Position numbers and translations under genes: made by a program
Notes under the pieces: generated by a model
Database searches by the model: none
Told to the model about the DNA's origin: nothing
What the model saw: the letters and a program-made list of their open reading frames with translations, nothing else
Assembly (NCBI RefSeq): GCF_900113445.1
Contig: NZ_FOPJ01000006.1
Span: forward strand, 1 to 64,000
Reading direction: 5' to 3'
DNA from: Corynebacterium spheniscorum
Lineage (GTDB): Bacteria > Actinomycetota > Actinomycetes > Mycobacteriales > Mycobacteriaceae
DNA: 64,000 bases
Shown here: in pieces, positions 39,226 through 47,834 of the stretch
How the letters are laid out: every line of letters starts with the position of its first letter
How positions within the stretch are numbered: position 1 is the first letter of the stretch

Positions 39226-39681
39226 ATGGGCGAATTTCTGCGGATTCTTAAAGAAGATGTGCGCTGCGATAATGGCGAGATCACAGCCGATGCCGCGGCG
39301 CTGGAAAAACTAAATGCCTGCTTGTGCGGGCACGATGAACACTTAGGGTTGCGGTATACGAGGCTGGATCAAGAGATGATTGCCGCGGAACTTCATGTTT
39401 CGGAGCGGCACCTTCAGCCGATGGGGTTGGTTCATGGTGGGGTGTATGCGGCGATGGCGGAATCTTTGGGTTCGATCGCGGCCTATTGCTATTCCGGGGC
39501 CCAACGACCAGTAGTGGGAGTGGCTAATCACACAGAGTTCTTAGCGCCGGTGAAAGCTGGGGTGATTAGTGGGGAAGCGCGAGCGGTGAAAATTGGGAAG
39601 CGCACCCAGCTGGTTGATGTGGAGTTTTTTCACCGCGGCCACCTGGTGGCGCGGGCAACGGTGCGCACCCTCGCGGTGTAG
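39226..39681 (+). CDS. Hotdog-fold thioesterase (PaaI/MenI-like)
   Basis: 151 residues from ATG 39226; longer frames run into the opposing gnd gene and lack similarity. The hotdog signature LVHGGVYAAMAESLGSIAA (about residue 68) gives the catalytic Asp/Glu region, and NHTEFLAPVKAG follows. Family members hydrolyse acyl-CoA such as 1,4-dihydroxy-2-naphthoyl-CoA (MenI) or phenylacetyl-CoA. TAAGCT 8 nt before the ATG suggests a leaderless transcript. Substrate unproved. Confidence 0.85.
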   Translation: MGEFLRILKEDVRCDNGEITADAAALEKLNACLCGHDEHLGLRYTRLDQEMIAAELHVSERHLQPMGLVHGGVYAAMAESLGSIAAYCYSGAQRPVVGVANHTEFLAPVKAGVISGEARAVKIGKRTQLVDVEFFHRGHLVARATVRTLAV

Positions 39682-39701
39682 CGCAGCGTACATTGGAGCG
39701 C

Positions 39702-40292
39702 ATGGATACCTGGAAAGAAATTACTGCTCGCGACCCCGAGCATTCACATAACTACGCCAAGCGTTGGGAAAATATCGCCGCGAGCGGCCAAGACATCTAT
39801 GGTGAGGCACGCTTATTAGATGCCCTGGCAGAACGCGATTCCCTGATTGTGGATGCAGGCTGCGGTACCGGAAGGCTGAGTCATTATTTAGCTGCGGCGG
39901 GGCACCGCGTGATCGGAGTGGATATTGACCCGGTGCTACTAGAGGTTGCAGCTAACACCGCCGAGGACACGTGCACCTGGGTGGAAGGTGATCTTGCCAG
40001 CGTGGAGATTCCCACCAGCGAAGCGGACTTTGTGATTAGTGCCGGCCAGGTATTGACCTTCATTGCGAAAGAAGATCGCGAAGCAGTATTGGCGAACCTT
40101 TATGCCTGCTTGCGGCCAGGCGGCTTCTTGGTGGCTGGGTTTGGTGCCGGACGTGGCTTTGAGTTCCCGGAGTTCTTTGGGATCGCCCAAAAAGTCGGGT
40201 TCGAGCGCTATCAAGAATTTTCCTCTTGGCAGTGTGCGCCCTTTGAACCCGACTCTGATTTTTTGGTTGCGATGATGCGCAAACCCGCTTAG
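39702..40292 (+). CDS. Class I SAM-dependent methyltransferase
   Basis: 196 residues. Motif I LIVDAGCGTGRLSHYLAAAGH (about residue 49), acidic VDIDPVLLEVA, then GDLASVEIP and a proline-containing motif IV region. Substrate unknown. GGAG 5 nt upstream supports ATG 39702 rather than TTG 39693. It is convergent with the thiamin operon and the two ends overlap by 4 nt. Confidence 0.83.
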   Translation: MDTWKEITARDPEHSHNYAKRWENIAASGQDIYGEARLLDALAERDSLIVDAGCGTGRLSHYLAAAGHRVIGVDIDPVLLEVAANTAEDTCTWVEGDLASVEIPTSEADFVISAGQVLTFIAKEDREAVLANLYACLRPGGFLVAGFGAGRGFEFPEFFGIAQKVGFERYQEFSSWQCAPFEPDSDFLVAMMRKPA

Positions 40293-42361
40293 AAGCGGCG
40301 GCTAGCCTGGTCGAAGAACTCGCGTTCATGCACGCAGGCATCCAGGTACGCCTGCGTGGCTTGAGCGCGCTCCGCCGGGGTGGCAGCGGCGAAGGCCGCT
40401 TCTGCTGTTTTCACCGCCCAGCGAGCACCGTCGATGAACTCCTGACCGGAGTACATCCCTAACCAAGAATAGTAGGGGTGGTCTTCGCTGAGATTATCGC
40501 CGGCTAGGACCAACCCCACTTCGGCATAAAGCCAATAGCAGGGCAGTACCGCGGCGACCCCAACCACATAGGGGTCCACGCTGGCACGGGCGATGAGGAA
40601 ATCGGTGTAAGCCTGCGTGATGGGGGAGCAAGCGGCTTCGAAATTAAGCTCGCTGCGGTGTAGTTCTGATTCGGCTTCGATGCAGATGCGCGCACCTTCT
40701 GCCCAGGTGGCTTGATCCGCGGGGTGCGGGGCCTTGGAGGAGACCAAGGCCAACGCGCGGGAATAACGCTTGAGGTATTCCGCATCTTGGGAGAGGTAGA
40801 ACTCGAAGTCTTGGCGGTCTAAATCACCGGACCTTAAGTCCTTAATGAAATCCAAGTTGAAGATTTCGTCGGCATATCCACCACCAAGGTGCCATAACCG
40901 CGATGTATGCATGCCCGCTGGTGCGATATGTGCACGTACTTTTTTGGGGTGGGGGAAAGAACGCGGGCGGGAGGACGCCGATCTCGATAATTGCCAAGAA
41001 CGATGGAAGTGATGCACCGGACCATGCCCGCCGGGACTGGCGACCTCAAGTTCTGCGGCATGACGGATGGAATCATGCAACCAGCGAGTCGACCACTCGG
41101 TGGCGGCGTCGATGTCCTCGAGGCAGATGCGGGTGGCGATCGCGGAGGATAGCGAGCAGCCCGTGCCATGGGTGTGCGGGGTATCGATATGCGTGCTGTA
41201 AATATGGTGCACGCGGCCATCGCGATGCACCACCGCGTTATCGGCTTGGTTGAGGTGCCCACCTTTGACAATCACCGTGGTGCCCAGCTTCTTTGCCTGC
41301 TCGATAGCGGCATCCATGCTGGTCGCAGGGGCTTCCTCGGCGAGTACGGCGAGCTCGGGCAGATTCGGGGTGATCACATCAGCCAGCGCGCACAGTTCGC
41401 GCAGCGCGGCTTCGGCGGAAGCATCGAGGAGACGATCACCGCTAGTGCTAACCATCACCGGGTCAAGGACCACGGGGTGATAATTGTGCTGAGCAAGCCA
41501 ATCGCGGACAGTATGGATGATCTCCGTTGTGCCGAGCATGCCGATTTTAATGGCGTCGATGGGGGCATCATCGCTGACCGCATCGAGCTGTTCGCGCAGG
41601 AAGGAAGGATCTGGGGTATGGATGCTGCGCACCCCGTGGGTGTTTTGGGCAACCAAGGCGGTGACCGCGCTCATGGCGAAACCACCAGCGGCGGAAATGG
41701 ATTTAATATCCGCTTGGATGCCGGCACCACCAGTTGGATCCGTGCCGGCGATGCTCAACACGCGGGGAATGCGCTGGCGAAACGCGCGGGCGGCGGCACG
41801 CGGATTAGGGGCCGCCATAATGGCGGATACCACGCCGATGCCATCAGTGATGCGCGGGAAATTCGGTGTCATACCGCCGATTGCAATGGTTGCGCACTCA
41901 GGGGGTGCAAGTTCCACCAGCTGGCGTAAACCATCAATCCCGATGGGGGAATCATGATCCGGTTTGGTGGGAGTGGGGAAGACCGGGCCTAGGCCAAGAA
42001 CATCCGGATAAGGCTCGCTCAGGGCCTCAATTTCCTCTGGGCGGCTGATGGATAGGCCAATCATCAGTTCATCAGCAAGGGCGGCGCGGGCCTGGTGGAA
42101 GGGAATATCGCCTTGGCCGATATGTAGGTGGCAATGCAGCTCTTGGGCGGCGGCGAGGCGATCATTGACGAAGAAAGGAATATCCGCGGCATCGCAGACC
42201 GCCTTGATCTCGCGGGCGCGAGCTAAGAATGTGGCGTCATCGGCTTTCTTATCGCGATATTGGACAACGCTAACGCCACCGGCGATGGCTTCTGCGACGA
42301 TCTCGGGGACACGCTCCGGGTGGGAGCCAGGGTCGGTGACAAGGTAGAGATCCCAGTTCAT
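40289..42361 (-). CDS. ThiE-ThiD-TenA trifunctional thiamin enzyme
   Basis: 690 residues, three enzymes in line. ThiE (1 to about 195): [30 protein letters not shown]. ThiD (about 197 to 460): [42 protein letters not shown]. TenA (about 480 to 690): [10 protein letters not shown], and the active Cys in [13 protein letters not shown]. It would phosphorylate HMP, salvage HMP from degraded thiamin, and join HMP-PP to thiazole phosphate. Start overlaps thiM stop; controlled by the upstream TPP riboswitch. Complete active-site motifs in all three parts. Confidence 0.92.
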   Translation of the reverse strand: MNWDLYLVTDPGSHPERVPEIVAEAIAGGVSVVQYRDKKADDATFLARAREIKAVCDAADIPFFVNDRLAAAQELHCHLHIGQGDIPFHQARAALADELMIGLSISRPEEIEALSEPYPDVLGLGPVFPTPTKPDHDSPIGIDGLRQLVELAPPECATIAIGGMTPNFPRITDGIGVVSAIMAAPNPRAAARAFRQRIPRVLSIAGTDPTGGAGIQADIKSISAAGGFAMSAVTALVAQNTHGVRSIHTPDPSFLREQLDAVSDDAPIDAIKIGMLGTTEIIHTVRDWLAQHNYHPVVLDPVMVSTSGDRLLDASAEAALRELCALADVITPNLPELAVLAEEAPATSMDAAIEQAKKLGTTVIVKGGHLNQADNAVVHRDGRVHHIYSTHIDTPHTHGTGCSLSSAIATRICLEDIDAATEWSTRWLHDSIRHAAELEVASPGGHGPVHHFHRSWQLSRSASSRPRSFPHPKKVRAHIAPAGMHTSRLWHLGGGYADEIFNLDFIKDLRSGDLDRQDFEFYLSQDAEYLKRYSRALALVSSKAPHPADQATWAEGARICIEAESELHRSELNFEAACSPITQAYTDFLIARASVDPYVVGVAAVLPCYWLYAEVGLVLAGDNLSEDHPYYSWLGMYSGQEFIDGARWAVKTAEAAFAAATPAERAQATQAYLDACVHEREFFDQASRRF

Positions 42362-43161
42362 CCCTCCTTCACCTCCACTGCGGCGAGAACTTGGGTGGGG
42401 GTGAGGTTATAAAGCGCATCGAGCCAGGCGACTGCGAAACTACCGGGGCCAGCGCTTTCAGCTGCAGCGACCTGCGCGGCGGCACCCACATGAGCATGCG
42501 CGGCGACTACCGCATTATGGGCTGAGACCTTCTTCCGCGCACCTAAATAGGCGGCGGTCATGGCGCCTAGGGAGCAGCCGGTGCCCACCACTGTTTGGAG
42601 CAGGGGATCACCGGAAGCCAACCAGGTGACGCGCTTTTTGGAGATGATGAGGTCACGTTCACCAGAGATAGCAACGACCTTCACGCCGCGCTCTAATAGC
42701 GCGCGGGCAGCGGGGATAGCTTCTTGTACCCCTTGGGTGGCATCCACCCCTTTGCCACCTTGGCCGAGTTCGGCGAGCGCCATGATTTCGGAGGCATTGC
42801 CGCGAATGCAGGTGGGGTGGTACTTCAACAATTTGCGCAGGAATTTACTGCGTTCGGGCAGCACCCCAGCGGCAACTGGGTCAAGCACCCAGGGTGTGCC
42901 ATTGGCTTCAGCGGATTTCGCGGCGGCCCGCATACCGGCATATTGCTCGGTGTTTGGGGTGCCGGTGTTGATTAACACCCCGGAGGAAATCTTGGCGAAA
43001 TCCGCGGACTCAGCCGGGGTATCGCACATTGCTGGGGAAGCACTGATGGCGGCCAGCACATTGGCGGTGAGGCCTTGCACCACGGTGTTGGTGAGGCATT
43101 GGACAAGTGGTTGTTGGGAACGGACCTGATCAATGGCGCGTTCCATGGCATCTTTATGCAC
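42358..43161 (-). CDS. thiM: Hydroxyethylthiazole kinase
   Basis: 267 residues. Phosphorylates 4-methyl-5-(2-hydroxyethyl)thiazole for thiamin salvage. Motifs: [19 protein letters not shown] (about residue 25), DPVAAG, and [17 protein letters not shown] (anion hole, catalytic Cys). The likely start is GTG 43161, close to the riboswitch; ATG 43146 is a possible shorter start. It ends 4 nt inside the thiE-thiD-tenA gene. Confidence 0.94.
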   Translation of the reverse strand: MHKDAMERAIDQVRSQQPLVQCLTNTVVQGLTANVLAAISASPAMCDTPAESADFAKISSGVLINTGTPNTEQYAGMRAAAKSAEANGTPWVLDPVAAGVLPERSKFLRKLLKYHPTCIRGNASEIMALAELGQGGKGVDATQGVQEAIPAARALLERGVKVVAISGERDLIISKKRVTWLASGDPLLQTVVGTGCSLGAMTAAYLGARKKVSAHNAVVAAHAHVGAAAQVAAAESAGPGSFAVAWLDALYNLTPTQVLAAVEVKEG

Positions 43162-43169
43162 TTGGATGG

Positions 43170-43243
43170 GACATCCCTTCGCTAGTTCGAGCTAGAGCAG
43201 GTTCAACGGGTCTGATCTCAGCGCTATCTGCGCACCCCGTGCC
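43170..43243 (-). ncRNA. TPP riboswitch (thi box)
   Basis: On the minus strand the conserved parts occur in order: CACGGGGTGC, GCTGAGA, ACCCGTTGAACCTG, then AGCGAAGGGA, with a closing P1 of GGCA / TGTC. P3 is short. The GGGA at the 3' edge lies 13 nt before the thiM GTG, so TPP binding probably hides the ribosome binding site. Confidence 0.93.
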
Positions 43244-43251
43244 TGACTCTG

Positions 43252-43257
43252 AGCCTA
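43252..43257 (-). promoter_or_regulatory. -10 element of the thiamin operon
   Basis: TAGGCT on the minus strand; transcription would begin near 43245, right at the aptamer 5' end. No -35 was recognised. A CCCCCGAAGCGGGG hairpin lies just upstream. Confidence 0.5.
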
Positions 43258-43390
43258 GCTGCTCCACCCCGCTTCGGGGGAACGCGAAAGATTTAATGAT
43301 CGTTTCTTTGCGTTTAACCTGCGTAAATGGCGGCAAAGGCAAGGGTATCCTAGGACGCCAGGCGCCCCTTAAGAGACGTAGGATCAACCT

Positions 43391-46336
43391 ATGGCGAAGC
43401 TACTTAGCAAAGATCCCAGCCGCATCGGCCGACCAGAACCGCACCCCGGCGAAGCAGACCACTTCCCGGACCGCGTCCCAGACCGCCTAGCCGAAGGTAG
43501 CCCCGAGGCTTTAGCGGCGGATCTTAAAGCCCTTCTAGGTGAAGAGCAGGTGCACTCCAGGGTGATTGACCTGGTACGTTATGCCTCTGATGCGGGGCCT
43601 TATCGCCTGATCCCACAAATTGTGGTGAGCCCGCGTAACCCGGAGGAGATGGCGACACTTTTCCGCTACGCCAAAGAACACGGCCGCCACCTCACCTTCC
43701 GCGCCGGCGGCTCCTCGCTTAATGGCCAAGCCCAAGGCGATGACATTTTGGTGGATGTGCGCCGTAATTTCCGCGGCATGGTGGTTGAAGATGAAGGCCG
43801 CCTGCGCGTGAAACCCGGGGAAGTACTCGATGATGTGCAAGCGGTCTTAGCGCATACCCGGCGCCGCTTCGCCCCGGACCCGGCGAGTTCTTCTATCGCC
43901 ACCATTGGCGGCATTTTGGCGAATAACTCCGGTGGGATGCGTTGCCATCCGCACCAAGATAGCTACCACTCGCTGCATGCGGCGACGATTGTGTTGGCGA
44001 GTGGCACGGTGATTAATACCGAAGATCCCTTAGCGGATGATGAATTACGCGAAAAAGAGCCTGAGATTTATCAGGGCTTGATGGATCTTCGCGATGAAAT
44101 TCGCGCCGATGAGGCTTTGGTGAGCAGGCTACGCCGGAAATTTAGTATCCGGAATACCAATGCGCTGCGTTTGGATGCCTTCTTAGATGAAGACTCCCCA
44201 GTGCAGATCCTGAAACAACTCATGGTTGGTTCTGAAGGCATCCTCGGGTTTATCGCCGAAGCGGTGCTAGAAACCCTGCCGCTACCATCTAAGCGCGCGG
44301 TGGCGTGGGTGATGCTGCCCAGGCTGGATGTTGCTGCTGACTATGTGCACAAGCTGGTGGAAGCCGGGGCGTCTGCAGTGGAGCTATTGGTCTCCCCGGT
44401 GCTGCGCGAAGCCGTAGGCAACTTCAAGGGTGCACGGGAATCTTGGCGGGACCTGAAAGACGAGGACGCCGCCTTATTACTCGAAGTATCCGGCACCGAT
44501 GAAGCTGACCTGGCCGAGCAGATCCGCCGGGCCGAAGAAGTGCTGGCGGATTCCGAACTGACCGCACCCCTGGAGTTCACCTCTGACCCCATTGAGATCC
44601 ACCAAGCCTGGGAGATCCGCGGTGGCCTACTGCCCCTGCTGGGTAAGCAACGTATGCAAGGTGCCACCTTGATTACCGAGGACGTGTGCTTCCCACCGGA
44701 TGCCATTGGCGAAGCTTCCCGCGATCTAATGCATCTATTGGCGAAATACGATGCCCCGGAAATGGTGATGGGGCATGCGGCCTTCGGTAACCTGCACTTC
44801 TTCCTCACCCCTTCCTTCGAGTCCGATGAAGAGATCAACCGCTATGGCGACTTCATTAAGGAACTCGTGGAGCTAGTGCTCAATAAATACGATGGCTCGC
44901 TTAAAGCTGAGCACGGCACCGGCACGAATATGGCGCCCTTTGTGCACCGCGAATGGGGCGACCAAGCCTATGGGCTGATGTGGCGTATCAAGGATCTGCT
45001 GGACCCCGAAGGGATCTTGGCCCCGGATGTGAAACTCACCCGCGATGATCGCCTGCACTTGAAGAACTTCAAGTCTTTCCCGCGCATCGAAGAAGAAGTG
45101 AATGCCTGCGTGGAGTGTGGTTTCTGTGAAAATGTGTGCCCCTCCAGGCATGTGACCTCCACCCCACGGCAACGCATTGTGGTGCGCCGCGAAATGGCCC
45201 GTCAACCAGAACACTCCCCGGTGCTGAACTACCTGCATGAGGAATATGGCTATGAGGGCATTGACACCTGCGCTGCGGATGCCAGCTGCGCGGTAGCCTG
45301 CCCGATCAGCATTGACACCGGTGCGCTGATGAAGCATTTCCGCGCCATGGAAGCGACCGACGCGGCCGATAAAGTGGCCCTGACTTTGGCGAAGAATTGG
45401 AAGTCCGTGGAGATGGCTGCCCGCGGTGGATTAGGCGCCGCCGATGCGATTACCAAGGTGCTCGGCGAGAACCTCGGAACCCGAATGCTAGGTGGCATCA
45501 CTGGGGTGCTGCGTAGCTTCATCTCCGAAGACTTGATGCCTTCTGCTAAAGATGGACTACCGCCGGCTGGCTCCAAGCGGATGCCACCAACCAGTCGTGA
45601 AGGCGCGGAAGCCATCTACTATCCGGCCTGCATTAACCGCATGTTCGGCCGCGATGTGGCCGGGCCTTCCTTGGCGGAAACCATGGTGACTGTTTCGCAG
45701 CGCGCTGGGCATAAGGTGCATATTCCTGAAGATATTGCTGGTAGTTGTTGTGCCACGCCCTTTAGCTCCAAGGGTTATTTAAGCGCTAAGGCGTATATGG
45801 CCCGGGATTTGGCGGCGCGGCTGTGGGAGTGGTCGGAACATGGCCGGCTTCCGGTGGTGGTGGATGCGGCTAGCTGTACCCACAACATCATTAAGGAAAT
45901 TCCCACGCAGCTAGATGATGAAGGGCGCGCTCAATTCGAGCAGATCAAGATTATGGATGCTGTGAGCTGGGCGCATGATGTGCTCTTGCCTGATCTAGAG
46001 GCCAGGCATCCGCAGGGCAGGGTAGCGGTGCACCCGAACTGTTCGTTGACGCATATGGAGTTGGTGGATCAGCTCAATGCGGTTGCGGCCTTCGCAGCTA
46101 CCGAGGCTTTTGTTCCGGTTGGTGCTGGGTGCTGTGGTACTGCGGGTGACCGTGGCTTGCTGCATCCGGAGCTATTAGAGTCTGCCACCAGGGATGAAAA
46201 GGCTGGGTTGGCGGCGGCACCGCCGGCGGATGCTTATGTTTCTGCGAACCGCACCTGCGAGATGGGCATGACCCAATCCACGGGTAAGGAGTATGAGCAC
46301 ATCCTTTATCTGCTGGAACAGGCCACGCGGGTTTAG
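43391..46336 (+). CDS. FAD- and Fe-S-containing dehydrogenase (D-lactate type)
   Basis: 981 residues. N-terminal FAD-binding domain (RFAGGSSLNGQAQGDDILVD region; SSIATIGGILANNSGG), FAD-oxidase C-terminal domain with GHAAFGNLHFFLTP and KAEHGTG, then two 4Fe-4S motifs (CVECGFCENVCP, CAADASCAVACP) and two CCG domains (GSCCATPFS; GAGCCGTAGD). This is the large D-lactate / 2-hydroxyacid dehydrogenase architecture with a built-in electron relay, likely feeding quinone. Probably oxidises D-lactate; glycolate or another 2-hydroxyacid is possible. A lone gene starting 100 nt after the TPP promoter, divergent. Confidence 0.85.
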   Translation: MAKLLSKDPSRIGRPEPHPGEADHFPDRVPDRLAEGSPEALAADLKALLGEEQVHSRVIDLVRYASDAGPYRLIPQIVVSPRNPEEMATLFRYAKEHGRHLTFRAGGSSLNGQAQGDDILVDVRRNFRGMVVEDEGRLRVKPGEVLDDVQAVLAHTRRRFAPDPASSSIATIGGILANNSGGMRCHPHQDSYHSLHAATIVLASGTVINTEDPLADDELREKEPEIYQGLMDLRDEIRADEALVSRLRRKFSIRNTNALRLDAFLDEDSPVQILKQLMVGSEGILGFIAEAVLETLPLPSKRAVAWVMLPRLDVAADYVHKLVEAGASAVELLVSPVLREAVGNFKGARESWRDLKDEDAALLLEVSGTDEADLAEQIRRAEEVLADSELTAPLEFTSDPIEIHQAWEIRGGLLPLLGKQRMQGATLITEDVCFPPDAIGEASRDLMHLLAKYDAPEMVMGHAAFGNLHFFLTPSFESDEEINRYGDFIKELVELVLNKYDGSLKAEHGTGTNMAPFVHREWGDQAYGLMWRIKDLLDPEGILAPDVKLTRDDRLHLKNFKSFPRIEEEVNACVECGFCENVCPSRHVTSTPRQRIVVRREMARQPEHSPVLNYLHEEYGYEGIDTCAADASCAVACPISIDTGALMKHFRAMEATDAADKVALTLAKNWKSVEMAARGGLGAADAITKVLGENLGTRMLGGITGVLRSFISEDLMPSAKDGLPPAGSKRMPPTSREGAEAIYYPACINRMFGRDVAGPSLAETMVTVSQRAGHKVHIPEDIAGSCCATPFSSKGYLSAKAYMARDLAARLWEWSEHGRLPVVVDAASCTHNIIKEIPTQLDDEGRAQFEQIKIMDAVSWAHDVLLPDLEARHPQGRVAVHPNCSLTHMELVDQLNAVAAFAATEAFVPVGAGCCGTAGDRGLLHPELLESATRDEKAGLAAAPPADAYVSANRTCEMGMTQSTGKEYEHILYLLEQATRV

Positions 46337-46478
46337 GCAGTAGAGGGGAGCGCTTGGGCGCGGCGCGTAGGGGAGCTGTGGGTAGGGGAGCTGTGGGTAG
46401 GGGCCCTGCCCAATGCCTTGCTGCCTCAGCGCCCCGTCCCCAACCCGGCGCCCCGACCCCCGCGCCCCCAACCCGGCG
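46337..46478. repeat. GC-rich spacer with tandem and direct repeats
   Basis: Between two convergent genes. TAGGGGAGCTGTGGG is repeated exactly at 46368-46382 and 46383-46397 with a third partial copy. A CCAACCCGGCG unit occurs twice (about 46440 and 46469). No clear terminator hairpin with U-tract was seen. Confidence 0.75.
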
Positions 46479-47372
46479 CTAATACACGCAGTCGAAGCCA
46501 CGCGCGCGGAAGATGTCGCGGGCATGCTCGACGGCTTCCGGGCTTGGGGGTTTGGTGTCGGCGAGGGTGTAGCGCATATTCAGCTCAGCCCATTTATCGG
46601 CACCCATGTTATGGAAGGGTAGGACCTCAATGCGTTCCACGTTGTTCTTCCACTTTTCGACGATATCTGCGACCGCCTGAATATTTTCTTCCGCATCCGT
46701 AAGCCCCGGCACCAGCACAAAGCGAACCCACACGGGCTTGCCCAGCGCACTGAGTCGATCGCCGAACTCAATGGTCGGTTGCAGCTCACGTCCGGTGACG
46801 CGGCGGTAGGTTTCCGGGATTCCAGATTTCACATCTAGCAGCACTAGATCAATATTTTCTAGATCTTCATCGCGCAGCCGGGAGCCTAAGAACCCGGAGG
46901 TATCGATGGCGGTGTGCACACCTTTGGCGTGCACCTTGGCCAAGAGGCGGCGCGTAAACGCAATCTGGAAGAGCGGTTCTCCACCGGAGACAGTTAACCC
47001 ACCACCGGAGGCCCGGAATACTGGGCGGTAGCGCAGTACCTTCTTCACCACCGAGTTGAGGTTCTCGAGGGTGCCGGTCTTCATATGCATGGTGTCTGGG
47101 TTGTGACAGTACTGGCAGCGCAGCGGGCAGCCGGACATGAAGAGGGTCATGCGGGTGCCCGGGCCATCCACGGCGGTCACTAATTCCCAGGAGTGCACCA
47201 GCGCAATATCGCCGGTGCGGCGTGCCTCCATGAGGGCGGCGCGCTCTTCCGCGGTGCGATATTCGGTGAGCGCTTCATCAACGGTTCCCCCGATACCGCT
47301 AGCCACACCGCGGACGCGGTCGCCAACCTCGGGTTCGAGGCTGACGACACCAGTTACTCCATCAGTGCGCAT
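46479..47372 (-). CDS. pflA: Pyruvate formate-lyase activating enzyme
   Basis: 297 residues. Radical SAM motif CPLRCQYCHNPD (CxxxCxxC, about residue 81) is intact, with GGEP (SGGGLTVSGGEPL). It makes the glycyl radical on PFL by H-atom abstraction. The N-terminus has about 50 residues before the radical SAM core, longer than E. coli PflA (246). Start ATG overlaps the grcA stop (TAATG), so both are translationally coupled; third gene of the pfl operon. A functional activase matches the idea that the separate Gly domain is its substrate. Confidence 0.93.
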   Translation of the reverse strand: MRTDGVTGVVSLEPEVGDRVRGVASGIGGTVDEALTEYRTAEERAALMEARRTGDIALVHSWELVTAVDGPGTRMTLFMSGCPLRCQYCHNPDTMHMKTGTLENLNSVVKKVLRYRPVFRASGGGLTVSGGEPLFQIAFTRRLLAKVHAKGVHTAIDTSGFLGSRLRDEDLENIDLVLLDVKSGIPETYRRVTGRELQPTIEFGDRLSALGKPVWVRFVLVPGLTDAEENIQAVADIVEKWKNNVERIEVLPFHNMGADKWAELNMRYTLADTKPPSPEAVEHARDIFRARGFDCVY

Positions 47373-47623
47373 TAAGCCTTCTGGTGGAAGGTACGAGAGA
47401 TCACATCGCGCTGCTGTTCCTTGGTTAGCTTCACGAAGTTCACTGCGTAGCCGGATACTCGGACCGTGAGGTTCGGGTACTTCTCGGGGTGCTCCATGGC
47501 ATCTTCGAGGGTCTGCTCGTCCAATACGTTGATATTGGCGTGGTAGAGCCCGGAGTTCATGTTATTGGCCTCACGGTTGGCCTTCATCGATGCGAGGCGT
47601 TCATCAAAAGTCTTGCTTGCCAT
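47372..47623 (-). CDS. grcA: Separate glycyl-radical domain of PFL (GrcA-like)
   Basis: 83 residues. It holds the C-terminal glycyl-radical segment of pyruvate formate-lyase: [20 protein letters not shown] with radical Gly58, then [23 protein letters not shown] is 9 nt before the ATG (47623); the longer TTG frame includes that site and is disfavoured. E. coli GrcA (YfiD, 127 residues) is a spare copy for oxygen-damaged PflB, but here the PflB gene itself lacks this region, so this protein is probably the only source of the radical Gly. Residues 1-24 are extra to the domain and may dock it. Lies between pflB and pflA. Confidence 0.9.
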   Translation of the reverse strand: MASKTFDERLASMKANREANNMNSGLYHANINVLDEQTLEDAMEHPEKYPNLTVRVSGYAVNFVKLTKEQQRDVISRTFHQKA

Positions 47624-47659
47624 GTCAAAAATCTCCTTCAAAAGTGCACTATCAGGGCA

Positions 47660-47709
47660 GAGCCCCAGGGCCAGAGCTCTAGGGCCAGAGCCCCAGGGTC
47701 AGAGTCCCG
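47660..47709. repeat. 14-bp tandem repeat tract, 3.5 copies
   Basis: AGAGCCCCAGGGCC (47660-47673), AGAGCTCTAGGGCC (47674-47687), AGAGCCCCAGGGTC (47688-47701) and the partial AGAGTCCC. In the spacer between pflB and grcA. On the minus-strand transcript it is untranslated. Confidence 0.9.
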
Positions 47710-47732
47710 CAGCAGGGCAGCTGCTCGATAGA

Positions 47733-47760
47733 AAACGGCTGGTCAAATACGGCTGGTCAG
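47733..47760. repeat. 14-bp tandem repeat, two copies
   Basis: AAAACGGCTGGTCA (47733-47746) and AATACGGCTGGTCA (47747-47760), one mismatch. Same spacer and same unit length as the neighbouring tract, but a different sequence. Confidence 0.88.
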
Positions 47761-47834
47761 AAATAGCTCGGGACGAACTTAAGGTCAGGAATCGCTAGGC
47801 GTTCGTCACCGGCAACTCACTAGGCATCCCCGTG

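Noticed and set aside
47660..47760. A CRISPR array
   Set aside because: The units are head-to-tail without spacers, 14 bp long and too few; no cas genes are nearby.
47642..47834. A frameshift or sequencing error splitting one PFL gene
   Set aside because: The gap has several stops, no PFL-like residues, and the second ORF has its own ribosome binding site and about 24 residues unlike PflB.
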